Positions 46,676 to 60,611 of a stretch of 64,000 nucleotides of DNA are shown here, piece after piece; within the stretch, counting starts at the first letter, position 1; each line of letters starts with the position of its first letter. The notes under the pieces are model-generated. The model did no database searches. It saw nothing but the letters and a program-made list of their open reading frames with translations, and was not told where the DNA came from. Source of the DNA: Arthrinium phaeospermum (lineage: Eukaryota; Ascomycota; Sordariomycetes; Amphisphaeriales; Apiosporaceae). A program made the translations under genes and the position numbers. The stretch lies in contig QYRS01000009.1 of assembly GCA_006503535.1 (NCBI GenBank), forward strand, positions 2,108,001 to 2,172,000. The letters are read 5' to 3'.

Positions 46676-46684
46676 TTTTCTTTT
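46676..46684 (+). terminator. Pol III terminator of tRNA-Glu
   Basis: Two TTTT runs separated by one C, starting seven bases after the tRNA 3' end. Confidence 0.7.
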
Positions 46685-49004
46685 GCCCTTTATTTTTGGT
46701 TTTTGTTACAATCCCATCCGCCCTTAGTCGATGGCATCCTTTCACATGTGCACACCTCTGCACCACAACGTCCAGAATGCCTGTAGGCAAGATGCTCAAA
46801 CACTTCAAGTAGGTGCAGCTTTCGGTATCGCAACGCTGGCTCTCTTCCTTTTGAGAAGACTGATATGCACTCACGGTCATGAGCAAGCCCATTAATTTGT
46901 AAGCCAAGTAGGCCAATCGAACCCAGACAGTGGGTACTAACCGTCTCGAAAGGCTGTTCCTAAAAAACAACCCGGAATTTTCATGGCATAGCTGGAAGCT
47001 GCGATACTTTTGCTAGATGCCCCTATCATCATGCTGACGGTGTTGGAGAAAGCCTTCTCTGGTGTGCTGAATCGAAAAGGACGTGAGATCCACTCCCCTA
47101 GATGATACATAATGATATAAGTGTTGGAATTTCCTCGCCGTTAGAGCAAAGCAAACTCTAAGCACCTGATTTGAAAGGAATTGAATGCCTATATTCATGG
47201 CCCAAAGCCGGTCCGTTGACATAGGCGTTCTGTTCAATCTTCAGATTTATGTACATATCTTGAGAGCTTACGTAAGGTTGAATCGTCTGCCCCCCTGACG
47301 AGCACCACGAACGGTTGGGTCTTTCAAACCATGGTACCATTATCGTCAAGGCATCACTGTTGTCTGTGTTTCATGGCTTTGTTCGAGCGAAGAGGAGGTT
47401 GAGTATGACGAGCCTGAAATAATAACAGGGACACCTAGCCCATCAGTGCTATTTGCTTTCCCAGTAACATGCCAGGGCTGGAGCCAGGACCACCGTTACA
47501 ATAGGACGCAGTTTGCAATGTTGAATATCACTAGAACTAGCTGATATCCATTTCAAAGAGGCTCAAGCCGCTCCACGTGGTCTCGCCGGCAGCATACACT
47601 CACACAGCATACAGTTGGACGTTAGGTCCGGCGAATATCAGGAGAATGCTGCGGCCGGTTGACACCGCGGCTCTCGTAGAGCTCACAATGAAACTATGCT
47701 GTTCAAGAAACCTTCTTCTAAGAATATGTAATGGCTGGTCCCATGTGAGGAATGCCAACGCCAACGCTCTAGCCAATGAGGCATTCTAGGAACAGGACCT
47801 GAAGGGATACTTTATTAACAGCAAAGGAGCTGGAGAGCTCGAGGCACGAAGAAAGCACAGTCAACCACACCACAACTTGTCGGCAACCCGAATGCTCAGG
47901 TAGATAATAAAGAGGTTGATGCAATGTTGTACAAGGAACAGGGGTTGAGCACGTGGGCAATATGGCGTTGACGTCTTGGACTGAAGTCGATAGGTACCGC
48001 AGTGCACCTCCACCGAGCAAGACCACCTACGTGCTTGATCGACAGTGAAGGCACGACAATGAATGTACTTCATCATCACCTTGCCAGTATATTTGCGTGA
48101 CCAGGTCGACAACACAGCTGGGTTATTTCAATGTGAACCAAAACCCCGTCTCATCTCGATCCAAACATCATTGGGAGACAGCTATGGAAATCAAAGCCGT
48201 AGTCTGCCAAGGGACTAGCAAGCTGGATGCATCTAATACTATCTATTAAACTAAGCGTATGACCACATGACAGACCTGAACACTTGTCCAAAAGGTCGCC
48301 TCGTGTTCGTGGGGGAGCGTGAAGATTGAAAAGAGTGCCGCAGCTCAAGCTGGCAGCCAAGAAATTGGAACAACATAGATTGGATCAGATGGTTTCAAAT
48401 TGCCCCTAGGGTGGTGAGTGCCGCCGGGACATGTCAGCTAAACTCCCGCACGAAGCGGAAGGACAGCTGCTTGGTTGTTTACGGACTCGTCACTTCCAAT
48501 TTTAGTTGTAAGGAAGGAAAGGAAGAAACCGTCAAATTGGCCCGTCCCACGATCGCATTTTACGTGCGCAGCTGGGCAATCTAATCGGCACGTGACTGTC
48601 GCTGATAGTGGGTGCTTGACCTGAGCTTGATTGAGCTCCTCAATTCCCCCGCTTAGCCGATGGGTTGATGGTCGGCAAGGCGGCCAATGCTGAAGCTCCT
48701 CCTCCACCAAAAGCTGCACTAATAAGCACCATGCCCGAGGCAAGCGTAATCGGTGACTCCATTATAGCTCGTTCATGAGCTTCTAACACGGCCGACGTCG
48801 CTGCCACGATTAGCCCGTGGATCTACTTTTCTGCGAAGCGCCCTGATAAGCCGCAGCATGGCATGGTGATTGATTCATGACCCTTGTAAGATAAAGCAAT
48901 TGCTCGCCCCTCCTGTTTTCTTGTCATGCCATCTTGATCTCGGTCGAACGACGAACTATAGCTGACTCCAGAGCCCCTCGTTGGTTTGTGATTCGCAGGT
49001 AGCA
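46685..49004. other. Intergenic region upstream of SHMT
   Basis: About 2.3 kb without a recognisable gene. The last few hundred bases are the SHMT promoter. A TTCGCAG acceptor-like site lies six bases before the SHMT ATG, which may mark a 5' UTR intron. Confidence 0.5.
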
Positions 49005-50799
49005 ATGTCTCTCCCATCTTTCCGAGGCACTCGATGTGCCCTCCGCACACTGCCCAGATGGACAGCGACCACCCGGACTGTCGCAGCAGCAACCGCTCGT
49101 ACTCCGAGCGCTGCTCGCCGGGCGCAGTCGTCGGTGTCGCTGGACGGGCAGCAAAGTGTACGACACATTTCCGCTACTACTACTACTGCATCGAGCGATA
49201 ACTCTGGAGATCATGCTATGGTTGGAAGACAAGATACTGACGCTGCTATCAAGTTACTTGCGGCCCACCTGCAGAAAGCCGACCCCGCGGTCTTCGATAT
49301 CATTGAGAAGGAGAAGAAGCGCCAGAAGCACTTCGTCAACCTGATCCCCTCCGAGAACTTCACGTCCCAGGCCGTCCTCGATGCGCTCGGCAGCCCCATG
49401 CAAAGTAAGACGGCGCAATGCAAGAGCTTGATCAATTGAACGGTTTGGCTGATGCGACACGCAGACAAATATTCCGAGGGATACCCTGGCGCAAGATACT
49501 ACGGCGGCAACGAGTTCATCGACCAAGCAGAAAGATTATGCCAACAGCGTGCGCTAGAGGCGTTCGGGTTGGACGAGAAGGAATGGGGAGTCAATGTGCA
49601 ATGTAAGTGGCCCAATCAATCCCGGGGCTGTATCCAGCGGCGGGCTGACATGTGGAATAGCTCTCTCCGGAGCACCGGCCAACCTTTACGTTTACTCGGC
49701 CCTCATGAACACCCATGACCGATTGATGGGTTTGGACCTTCCTCACGGTGGCCATCTCTCTCATGGCTACCAAACACCTACCAAGAAGATCTCCGCCATC
49801 TCTAAGTATTTCGAGACACTGCCCTACAGGCTGGACGAGGAGACCGGCCTTATAGATTACCAGAAGCTGGACGAGATGGCTCAACTCTACCGCCCAAAGA
49901 TCATTGTTGCTGGCGCCAGTGCCTATAGCAGGTTCATCGACTACAAGAAGATGAAGGACACCTGTGAGAAGGTCGATGCCTATCTTCTGGCTGATATGGC
50001 TCACATCTCGGGAATGGTGGCCGCCAAGGTGGTTCCTAGCCCGTTTACCTTTGCGGATATCGTCACAACGACTAGCCACAAGAGCTTGCGGGGACCCCGC
50101 GGGGCCATGATCTTCTACCGCAAGGGTGTGCGCAAGGTCAACAAGAAGAAGCAGGAGGTTATGTACGACTTGGAGGGACCCATCAACTCGTCCGTTTTCC
50201 CCGGTCACCAAGGAGGGCCTCACAACCACACCATCACCGCTCTGGCTGTTGCGCTCAAGCAAGCAACAACTCCGGAGTTCCGCTCTTACCAAGAGCAGGT
50301 CCTTGTGAATGCACAGGCTCTTGCGAACCGGCTGGGAGAGTCCAAGAGCAACGGAGGTCTTGGCTACAAGATTGTCAGTGGCGGCACAGATAACCATTTG
50401 GTCTTGGTGGACCTGAAGCCCCAGCAGATCGACGGCGCACGAGTAGAGCGTGTCTTGGAACTCGTCGGCGTAGCGAGCAACAAGAACACGGTACCAGGCG
50501 ACAAGTCTGCCTTGATGCCTGGCGGGCTTCGCATGGGCACACCCGCTATGACGACCCGCGGCTTCAACGAAGACGACTTTGTGCGGGTTGCCGACATTGT
50601 TGACCGGGCAGTCACCATCGCGTCGAGGGTGGACAAGGCTGCGCGAAAGGCTGCTGAGGAGAAGGGTGAGAAGTACAAGCTGCGCTCCTTCTTCGACTTC
50701 TTGGGCACTGGCGAGGACGACTCGGAGATTGTCCAACTGCGGTCAGAGGTCGCCGACTGGGTTGGTACCTATGCCTTGCCATGGGATGAGTCTCCATAA
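49005..50799 (+). CDS. Serine hydroxymethyltransferase, mitochondrial type
   Basis: PLP enzyme converting serine plus tetrahydrofolate to glycine plus 5,10-methylene-THF, the main entry to one-carbon metabolism. Three exons (49005-49404, 49465-49602, 49661-50799) give 558 residues; introns 60 and 58 nt. The N-terminal 60-70 residues are Arg/Ser/Thr/Ala-rich with almost no acidic residues, a clear mitochondrial presequence, unlike the shorter cytosolic isozyme. The catalytic core starts near residue 80. Family signatures are IPSENFTS, the exon-2 segment [18 protein letters not shown], and the PLP-lysine motif [13 protein letters not shown], with the Schiff-base lysine near 320. The usual Thr before His is Ser here, a mild change. 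The only ATG that includes the presequence is 49005. Confidence 0.96.
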
Positions 50800-53700
50800 G
50801 AGACAACATCCTGTGAGGTGGTGGCAGTCTCAGCGTTTTGGTTTTGGTTTTGGATCCGTATAGGGGCTTCGTCATTGCGATACTGGAAGAAGTGAACCTA
50901 CCTCCTATAGGACACGAGGGTTCAACACCACTGAGGCCTTCGTATGCGAGCTCAACTCGTTATCCGTGCTGCAATGACACATGTGACAGCATGGTTGCAG
51001 GAATGGTCTACCTTGGAGGAACTTGTATCGTACATAATTGATACCGGAGTTTGGCTTTGGGCGTTACTCCCTCCCATCATGCACATGCTTGGGCTCCTGT
51101 GAGCTGTAAGAGTCGCCGTAACCGTCGTCGTGCTGTTGGGCGATGTCATTATGCCTTCCTAGCACCTGGTCCCTGAACGGTGGGAGAGGGACGAGGATGT
51201 ATTTCTGTCGCTTGGGGCGGAGGCGGAGATATCACATCATCGGCATGGAGTATATACAAACCATACATCAATCGATGTTGGTTGGCCTCAATCATCAAGT
51301 CAATTTACGATGGTGACACAGCAGCACGAGTGCGCCGCCGGTAAGGTAGCCAAGAGGCCGGGCGGCTCTGTCTTATGTGAGGTGACGCACAGATCGCACG
51401 ATGTTCCACGACAGTCGTTGGCTGCGATTCCTTCTACGAATCCCTCGTGCTGACTGGCCGGCCGTCTTTCTGGGCCGTTAGCCAAGACCGGCCGTATCTC
51501 ACGGTGTACTACATCACATACTGAACCCTTTCAGTTTTTTCGCGCTTTTGCTTTCCTGCCAACACCCGACAATCTGGAACCCAATCGAATCCGGGGTATG
51601 CCGCTGACACATAAAGTTCAATCTCGCATGCCCATCTCCCTGCTGTTTTGGAAGCATCTCAAATACAGCGGTGTCCACAGAAAGTTTGTGCCTCAGCCTC
51701 AATAGATGTTTGAAGGTTTATGTCCCTTTTGAGGGATTTGATTCTACGCTTTACGTCTTTGGTCCTTGGTCCTTGAGGTATAAGGCCGGTCGGTCCGTCC
51801 TGAATATATTTCAAATCCTATTTCGGGCGCGATCCGCGAGTGTCAGGAACAAGGGACTGCGGCCCGGATCTTTAGACCACTCCTCCTTCCATTGGGGTAC
51901 CAGGCCCCTGCCGTGGCCGTTTCTGGCTTTTGATTCTGATGATAATACGTTGCAGATGAATGACAATTGCCGCACCGTAACATCCTCGGCCGGTTCGAGT
52001 ACCCCAAACCAGTTCGGGATACCTGCATGTTGGATTGAGAGAGCGAGAGAGATCCTGGCAGGTTTTTCGCCCGACCCAAGCGATCAGGAAATGCCCGCAT
52101 GCATTCCGGAAATGAACACACCTTTTGTCGTTTGGGCTGCCGGCTGCAGCAACTTTGCGACGACTGACTGATATGTAATGTACGTGATCGCGCCAGCCAC
52201 CGGGCAATCCTCAGCCATACATGCAAAGTGCCAGAATGCCGGATGAGGTCAGACCGTGGTAGCATGCGCCGCATCCATACCGCCTTGCAACGTATGCCCC
52301 GTTATCAAACCAATGGAAACGGCTCTCAAGATGCCATACTTCGCAAGCAGTGACTTGGATCGCATGCGTGTGATAGAGAGGGTCAGGAACATTGGGAAGT
52401 ACGGTGCTGAAAAGGTCCGAAACCTAAGAGGCTCACTGTAATATATCTGACATGTCACGCCATGTCAGCATGCAATTGAAGCCATGAACAGTTAGCTGGG
52501 CGAGTGCATTCCTTGCCCTGCCCATACTCTGCTCGGCGGCATTTCTGGCATGAGGTTGAAAGCTGGACTCTGACAGGCTGCACGGCGGTACGTCCGACAC
52601 ACACTTACTCGTGCGGGCGTAGGAAGTAGAGATGGAGGTAGATACGTGGTCATTTTCTTTCGGCTTGTGAAAACGCGATCATTGCCTCTTTTGAGCCATG
52701 CTGCTGCTGATAGCCTCGCGTTGCCTCTTTAGGCCAGCCAACGCTTGGCCGCCGTTTCTTGTCTTGGTCGGCACACCTGTGAGCTGCCTCCTTACTTGTC
52801 GTCCGCGGCGATCTCTCTCGCTGCCAGGAAACTACTTCCATGCGCCCACCCGTTCGTTCTCGAAAGAAAGGAGACGGATCCGAGCCGACCGCCGTTACTG
52901 ATCAGCAGTGGGCGGGCGCCCACCACCACCACCATCGGCCATGTGGCTGGGAGGCGTTTCCAAGGGGTGCAACCTTGATCGGATTACATTGTAGTGTAAA
53001 CAAACGATAGAATAGCAAATCCCAACTTCGCAAAAGATTTTTTCTCTTCCAAGGCACGTCGCGGTTTACTAAGAAAAAGCGGTGATTGATTAATTAATTG
53101 ACTGCAGCGCTCGCAATGCTCCGGGGAAACCCATAAGTTACGTCATATCGCCAACCGGTTTGGTTCTCGACGTGCGCCCACATGGGAAAGTCGAAACCGG
53201 AGCAAACATAACGGTGCCGGATTGGGATCGCGATACGGGTTTCTTTACAAATGGATGTTGGAAGGAAATGCATACCTAATCAAAGACGTACTTCATAGCC
53301 AAAGCCAGCTTGGCAAGCGAGCGGTGGGAAAAGGCCCGATTCAACCAAACGCGTCGAACAATGGAAATATAATAGTCGAAACGTCCAGTGATGCCATCAC
53401 GGCCCATCGTTTTCGCCTGTCCTGCTGTGGTGGTTTCGCTCCGGTTCTGTGGGACCGTTTGGCCTCTGGGGCAGTATTGGGGATACAAGCGCGTATCGAG
53501 ATGGATGCGTGAGATCGGGAGTATGTACATAATCGGTTGTCCAGCAGTTCCATTCCCCATACTTACACGTTAGATACCCACAACATTTTATTCTCCTTTC
53601 TCCAGTTACCCAGTTCTTCTCATGTACTCTGAGTGTGGGGATGGGTAGGAGTTCCGAGTCCGTCTCGGGATCTGCTATCTGCCAATCTGCCTCGTATTAG

Positions 53701-56700
53701 CACGCAATGGTGGGTGATTACAGCTGGCTGTATCGGGTGCCGTGATATCAAAACAATAGTAACGACAGCGGCACATCTCCATCTGAATGTCGATCATGTC
53801 TGATCCTTCGTGGGAGGCTCTGCCAACGACGGTCCGTGGCATGTGGCGTTTTCGCGCGGCTGAGACAGGGACGCCGTATCAAACGGTTAAGTGCGCCCGC
53901 GATTCACGGTTAAGTGCGTGGTGCGCCCTAGATAGGTGTTGTGTAAGCCGCTGACTGGCGATGTACAGGAACCCGTACACAACCGTATGAAGCCGCATGG
54001 TAAGCAGCAGATACGTAGCATCTTCGCTGTCAGCCTGTCTGCATGGTGCTCCCTTTGTCTCACAGGCAATATTGCTTGCAGCATCCCCCACTAAAAGTCG
54101 CCTAACCCATCTATTTGCTGGCCGCTCTTTCGCTGCCACCCTTGCACGTCGTCCGTGATAAGATCGTCACCAGGCAGCTGAAGGGACCCTTATCACATGC
54201 AACCTCATATGTACTGGTATGTCGATACCCTCCATTGTGAGGGCCCATGTCGTCGTGCCGCGGAATACGCTCGCATTTGTTTACAATTTCGGACTCCCTC
54301 ACTTTTCGCTTCAGCACTGGAAATTGGGATTTGTACTGGCATGTACGTCCAGAAGTAAAGTACAGACGGACAGAGAGCATGTACAAGCGGCATTGAATCA
54401 CATCATCGACGCCTCTGTCGGGTACCGCGTGCATCGGATGAATAGAGCCATTCGGCGAATAATTACACATAGGGCATTTCGCAAGTATCAGGGTCCATGA
54501 GACCGCTGGAAAATGCAACCGCCGGAAATAGTACGCTCGACGTCCAGTGTAAGTAATGAAATGGTACAGGGGAGAGTGACAGGCACGAGCCTGCCGGGTC
54601 TGCACCGTATCAACTTGAAGCTCATCGCCACAATGTCGTGAGACTTGACCCTATCAAGGACCCCAGGAGATCGTTATCAAGGGTGCCCCGTTCAGTTTAT
54701 TCGGACGACAAGTGTGCAGCCTTAGGTCAGCTACACAGATCAGCTACGCACCCATTTGGCAGCCTCTGGTCTCACAAACAAGTCATGCCTACATCAGAGG
54801 GTTGTCATTCCGCTGTTCAGTGTGCGACGGCGGGATGTGCGACTGACATATTGGCACGACGATCAGATAAAGATAAAGTAGTGCAACTGACGGCAGCATC
54901 CTTGGGACACAGCATCCTCCTCGTCCTACCTACTGCGCTAGCAACTTCCCTGGTGCGCTCGAATTCAGCCCCCCTTAACCACCCCTTCTCCCCCAACTGG
55001 CCAATGGCAGGAAAGCTTCCGGCAGCCATGGACGTTGTCACTACGCCGCATTGATAATAAAGGTGCGCTCAATGACTTGGAAAGGTTTTCTTACTCATCA
55101 GGGATTCGCCAACGATCTACAATGGTGGCAGTCTTGCGGTGAGACAGAGCGCATAGTACCAACCTGTTTACTGTAAGCTCCAATCTCATCAACGGGACTT
55201 CGTACCGTCTAACAGCGGAAAGCCAGCTCCAGAACCTCGACAACATGACAAGACATCAACCTCGAGTCATATAATGACAGTGACAAGTAATACCGACAGA
55301 TAGATACAATCGGTGTACCCTACTGCCATTATTGGATTATGCTTGAAGCCCCCTCCAGTCCTCCAAACACGTGTTGCGGTTTTTCTACATCTTTCACATA
55401 ACCGAATCTTGACATCCCGGGTCGGTTATGTCGGTCGGTCTTGTCAAATCACTCTTATTAGAGGATAATCGTCGCCTTGACTTTGATTGTGCCGTCGCAG
55501 CCGCGGATAATAGAAGAGGTAAAGTAAGGAACCGGGACCAACCGACCGACTGGCCGACATCCTGCACCCAAACCAAACCGCTACCCGCCGGCGGCACAGA
55601 TGATACAGGAATAGCAGCTGCCGAAGGGTCTGCCTTTGGCAGTGCCAAATGGGAGGTTGTGGCTGGCGTTGGATGTGACGGCGGGTTGCCTGTTGTAACG
55701 ACATATGCTGCAGGGGGATGTTCAATCGGGAGGGGCAGGCATCAGTGAGGGGTTATTCTGGGTAACCCCTCGCTTGCTCCAGACAATCTTGCTCTCTCTT
55801 GGTCTCGGCCTCTCCAGCATGGCAGCCAGCAACCAACTCCCCAGAGCCCGCGCCCCGTAAACGCATCCGGCTTTGCGGAGTGCGTTTTAGCGGTTACAGA
55901 GCACATTAGTGAGATGTAACAACAAGGATACGTCGCTACAGGGAATTGGGCTGTACTTTTGGGGCTTGATTGCATCTCCAGGTCCCGCCCGCCATATGAA
56001 GTATGGGATTCGTGTGTGCTGCCTGCCGTCACTGAACCCCACCACCTCCAATCTACGCCTAACCCCACCAAGCTGCTCTGGCTAAGGAGCGCTTGACGTC
56101 ACTTCTCATGCAACGGCCCATTGTTTTCTCCGACCAGGCATGCATCTCTTCCATGGCTCCGCCGCCGGTTTCGACAGCCAGCCAGCGTCCAGACAGGAAT
56201 CAATACTTTCCGAGATCGATTATCAGCACAGGCAAAGAGTACGCTAAGGTACATGCAGTAAGACCATGGCATTTGAACTGCCCTGGCAAGACAGCAATAT
56301 TCCATTGGTCTGACCAAACACGCCATACATGGTTTGGTACAGCCTCAAGGTCCCTTAGCGCCACCAGGGACTGAAAATTTTCTTTGATTTGCGACTGCCG
56401 CTTGGCATAGAGCCGTTCCTTATCTGCCCATAATGGCGGGCGGTTGGTGACCCTGCTTGCGGGAGGCCATATCATCGTCGATTCATCGTCAAAGGCGTCA
56501 TAGGAGGGGGGCGTCAATTCGCAAGCAGTTACGAATCGATTTTCGCCATGGAAACTGCTCTTGACGTCCACTTTGATATGTATCAAGATTGAGAGGGAAG
56601 GGAACCACTGTCTGGACTCCAGAGGGCCCTTGATGACATTACCGCTGCAGGGCCCAGGGGTTCATGGAAAACTGGTGCCAAGTCGGTCGGCTGGGCCACT

Positions 56701-57335
56701 CACACTCTATGCCTCCTGCCCAGTCGGGCTATGGTGTCATCTTACATGTGGCCGAGTCATTCTCTAGCAAGCCACTCTCGAGCCGTACCCGACGAATACA
56801 TGTCGGAACTAGCAGTGATTGACCCATAGATTAGCGACGAGCTAAGGGGAGCCTTGCATGCTACGCTACAGTCACTCAATATCAGCGGCAACTTGACAAT
56901 CCCAGATACCTCGATGGACAAGCTGTCGACCTGCCTGCCGTGCGCCTCTTACCTGACCGAATATTGCTGGATGCTGCGAGGCTGGCCCTGCTCGCCCTGA
57001 ACCTACCGTACGTCCGAAGTACACTCGACGTTCCTATGGCGAATCCGGCCTTCAACGAATGAAGTCTAACGGCCCTGATATGATTCATACCGGGGTGGGT
57101 GTACATGCCGTCCATCTTGGGCCAGATACATGCACTCTTACACAAGACGACTCCACTGCGGTTCCACGCTGGCAACAGAGGTTTGCATGTTTACTGTCTT
57201 CGATTGTCCTCTTTTCTGATCTCACTGCACGTTGCCGATTAGAAAGAATACCTAGCTACATCTGTTTGTGTATCCACCGTTTCCAGTGCTATCCACCCTT
57301 TCCCACTCTTTCCAACTCCCAAGGTACTCCTCGAT
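50800..57335. other. 6.5-kb region without recognisable genes
   Basis: Many ORFs of 60-166 codons occur on both strands (for example 51671-52171 plus, 54111-54605 minus, 54638-55054 plus), but they overlap each other, lack domains and show no convincing splice sites joining them. No tRNA, rRNA or transposon signature was found. It may contain regulatory DNA, non-coding transcripts or decayed genes I cannot identify. Confidence 0.45.
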
Positions 57336-57345
57336 AGTTATATAT
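57336..57345 (+). promoter_or_regulatory. TATA-like element upstream of HAD gene
   Basis: A TTATATATT sequence about 185 bp before the ATG of the HAD-family gene. Spacing is somewhat long, so it is only a candidate core promoter. Confidence 0.3.
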
Positions 57346-57526
57346 TGGAGTCTCCCCGGACCTTCAAATGGACCTTTATTATCCTTCCCCAGTTCATTCT
57401 GCATATCATCCTCCAGACATCTCTCGTGAATGCGAGCCTAGAGCCCATACCAGTCACCAACAACTTTAACCATTTGATTTACCTGCGTGTCGAGTTCGTT
57501 CATTACCCCAAACTCAAGCCATCATC

Positions 57527-58965
57527 ATGTCTCAAGCACCCCAAGACCAGCACTACAAGCCCACGTTTCACCGTGGCAGCTTTGTCAACGAGCTGGAGAA
57601 TGCCCGCGGCGACATGTCCAAGAAGATGCTCCGAGAGCACTCTGACAGCAGCTTCTCCGACTCCGCCCCGACTCTGAGCCCGACTCACAGCGCAACCCCA
57701 TCTACTCCCCCCTCGGAGCCCATCTCGCCCAACGAGAATGGCGATCTCGTCGCAGACAGCTTTGCCTTCGCCTTCGACATTGACGGTGTCCTCATCCGAG
57801 GTGGCCGTGCTATCCCGGAAGCCGTCGAAGCCATGAAGGTGCTGAACGGCAAGAACGAATACGGAATCAAGATGTAAGCTTCTCTCGTTGTCCAGTGTCA
57901 AGCTATCGAAACTAACCTAGTATCAACAGTCCCTACATCTTCTTGACCAACGGAGGCGGCAAGTCGGAAGCTGAAAGATGCGCCGACCTGTCCCGTCAGA
58001 TGGAGATCGACATTTCCACCTCCCAGTTCATTTGTGGACACACACCCATGTCCGAGATGTCGACCAAGTACAAGACCGTACTGGTAGTCGGTGGTGAGGG
58101 TGAGAAGTGCCGACAGGTTGCCGAGTCGTACGGCTTCACCGATGTTGTTACCCCTGGAGACATCATCAAGCATAACAGTGCTACTACTCCCTTCCGCAAG
58201 CTTACCGAGGAAGAGCTTGCCAACTCCCGTCAGCGCGATTTCAAGAACACCGTCATTGAGGCTGTCTTCGTCTTCGCTGACTCTCGTGACTGGGCTGGCG
58301 ACCTCCAAATCATCCTCGATGTCGCCATGTCCAAGGGCGGCCGCCTTGGCACCATGTCGGAAACCTTCGACGAGGGCCCACCCATCTTCTTCTCCCACAA
58401 CGATGTCCTCTGGTCGGCCGCTCACGACGACCCTCGCCTTGGCATGGGTGCTCTCCGCGGCATTGTCGAGTACACCTTCAAGGAGGTTACCAAGGGCAAG
58501 ACCCTCAACACACAGGCTTTCGGCAAGCCCCAGATCGGTACCTTCGAGTTTGCTACCCGTCTGCTGAAGAGGTGGCGCAAGAACGAGCACGGCCTGGACT
58601 CGCCCCCTGAGACTGTTTACTTCGTCGGCGACACGCCCGAGAGTGACATCCGTGGCACCAACCAATACAACACCAAGGCCGAGAACGACTGGTACAGCAT
58701 CCTCGTCAAGACTGGTATCTACCAAGATGGTACCGAGCCGTCCTACAAGCCCCGCACCACTGTCCCCAACGTCCTTGATGCCGTCAACTTCGGCCTCAAG
58801 CGCGAGATGGAGCGCCGCGAGAGGAAGCAATTGTCCAACAGCGAACAGTACGCCACCACCATGCAAAAGCCTCATCTGACCGACCTGCCCAACTGGCTAT
58901 TGGACAGCACCGAATGCGCCGTCCTGAGCCCTTCGGAGGAGCGCGCCCTTTCATGGGTCGCATGA
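57527..58965 (+). CDS. HAD-superfamily class IIA hydrolase, CECR5/HDHD5-like
   Basis: Predicted phosphatase-family protein of 460 residues in the HAD-IIA group that includes yeast YKR070W and human HDHD5 (CECR5), often mitochondrial. Two exons (57527-57873, 57930-58965); the 56-nt intron ends in CAACAG. Residues 1-75 are Ser/Pro-rich and lack the catalytic fold. Motif I is FAFDIDGVL, with nucleophile Asp84 and Asp86 and the DGVL(I) ending shared by IIA members. Motif II is FLTNGGG, and motif IV is YFVGDTPESDIRGTN. The large cap between motifs II and III fits type C2A. The conserved Lys of motif III probably lies in FGKPQIGTFEFA. The Ser/Pro N-terminus does not look like a strong mitochondrial presequence. 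The substrate is unknown for the family. Confidence 0.93.
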
Positions 58966-60611
58966 GCAATTCCTACTCTGCGACCACTACGATTTTACGA
59001 TTTACCGTTTCAATGATACCAACTTTTATGTTTTCCTTATACTTATTTTTACTAAACCTCACCATCAATCTGCTTCACCACCTTGTTTCATAGACCGTCT
59101 ACGGCTAGAACAGAAGAACGGGCCTTTTTGGCTTTCATTACTGGCGCAACTTGGGCAAACTTGTTGCTACGTTTTTCATCATTGGGCGGCGTTTCAATTT
59201 CCATGTCTTCACCTGTTAGGGCGCGCGAAGCGATCCCGTCCTACAATCATGTTGTTACGAGCAGAGCTGGATATGGGAAGCTGATGGAGTTAGCGAGATA
59301 GCAGCGAAATTAAAAAGTCAAAAATCATCAACTCTTGCGTCTTGTTTACTGTGATATGTCTTGGCGATTCCTTGCCCGTCTCCTCAGTGCTGATTGGGTT
59401 GTGCAATGGTATCTTGATCAACATCACCACGGTAGAGGCCTTCCGACGTACAAGTGTCGCATGCCAGACGGACTCGTGGATTATTGACTCGAGCTTTCTC
59501 GCTTGTTAGCATGGAGGCCTTATTGACCAAGTTTCTTACATTTGCTACCGGGTCAAGGTACCAGGCCACGGATCCTGCCCAGGCGCCGACTTTGCCGGTT
59601 GTGCCCGGTACGGTAATCTAAACGACGGTCTGATATAAAGTGAGTGTGTGTAGGAGGGACCACATTTTCCGTAAGCCCCGGAGAAACTTGCTTTTCCTGC
59701 ATCGCCCTGCATGAGTAGTGGACTGTCCGTCGCCCAGGCCGGTGACTGCCACTATCCCCCCGCAACAAGAGATGATAGGCAAGGCAATATCCGCGAGAGA
59801 AAAGCTATTTATTCACTACGAGAGTCAACAACCCCGTCCGTTTTACCCCGTTACCCCGTACCCACAAGATGGGGCTATGCACTGCATATCCACTCCATAC
59901 TCCTCCTCCGCGTTTACCGCGTCCATGGTAAGGATACGGTGGACAAGGCAATGTACTTGGTATGGGGAATTCCGCAGAAACGTCGACGGTGTGTGTGTGT
60001 CTGTCGGTTTGGCATCTTCTCCTGGCGAATGAACCTCACGCCATTCCCCACGAAAAACCGGACTCCACTAGGCCGATCAAGGTCAAACAATACCAAGATA
60101 GATACGTACAGTTGTAATTTGGGACCAACACCTAACTGCATACCCCTCCTCTCTATCCCAAGCTCCTTCCTTCTTCTTCTCCCCTCCTCCGCATAATGCC
60201 TGCGCCGATGATGCCTGGGGGCTGGGATTCCTTCCGGGGTCACTTCGGCTTTGCCAAGACGAACCGGCGTCGAAACGACATAAGCCGCCCACACACACCC
60301 AACGTCAGCCGTCCGGCCGGCTCAGTTTGGGACCCAGTGTGTTGGGTATGTGTGTGTGTGTGATGTGTACACTTGGGTACATATAATGCGATCGTGATGA
60401 GAGAGAATGGAGTCCATCATTCCTCCTACTCCGCTATAAGACATGATGTAAAATGACCTGGCCTGATCGCTGGACCAACCACCCAACCGCCCAACCGACC
60501 CGCCAGGCAGGCACGCAGTCACGCAGGCAGCTCATTCCTCAAGCCCGTCACGCATCAGGCTTCTCTCCCTCTCGCTCGGTCCCTTTCTATCTTTTCCTTC
60601 CCTTTCTTTCC
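58966..60611. other. Convergent intergenic region
   Basis: Between the convergent 3' ends of the HAD gene and the rhamnose dehydrogenase gene. No recognisable gene; short TG repeats near 59990 and at 60349-60362. Confidence 0.5.
60349..60362. repeat. TG dinucleotide microsatellite
   Basis: Seven consecutive TG units in non-coding DNA. Confidence 0.8.

Noticed and set aside
49591..50736. 381-codon ORF antisense to SHMT
   Set aside because: Covers the conserved SHMT coding exon and has no domain of its own.
51671..52171. 166-codon ORF
   Set aside because: No domain or splice context, overlapped by ORFs on the other strand, ordinary chance length at this base composition.
54111..54605. 164-codon minus-strand ORF
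   Set aside because: No recognisable motif or signal; mixed Cys/His/Arg composition typical of random translation.
57898..58875. 325-codon ORF antisense to the HAD gene
   Set aside because: Shadow of a conserved coding exon; low-complexity Val/Leu/Gly composition.
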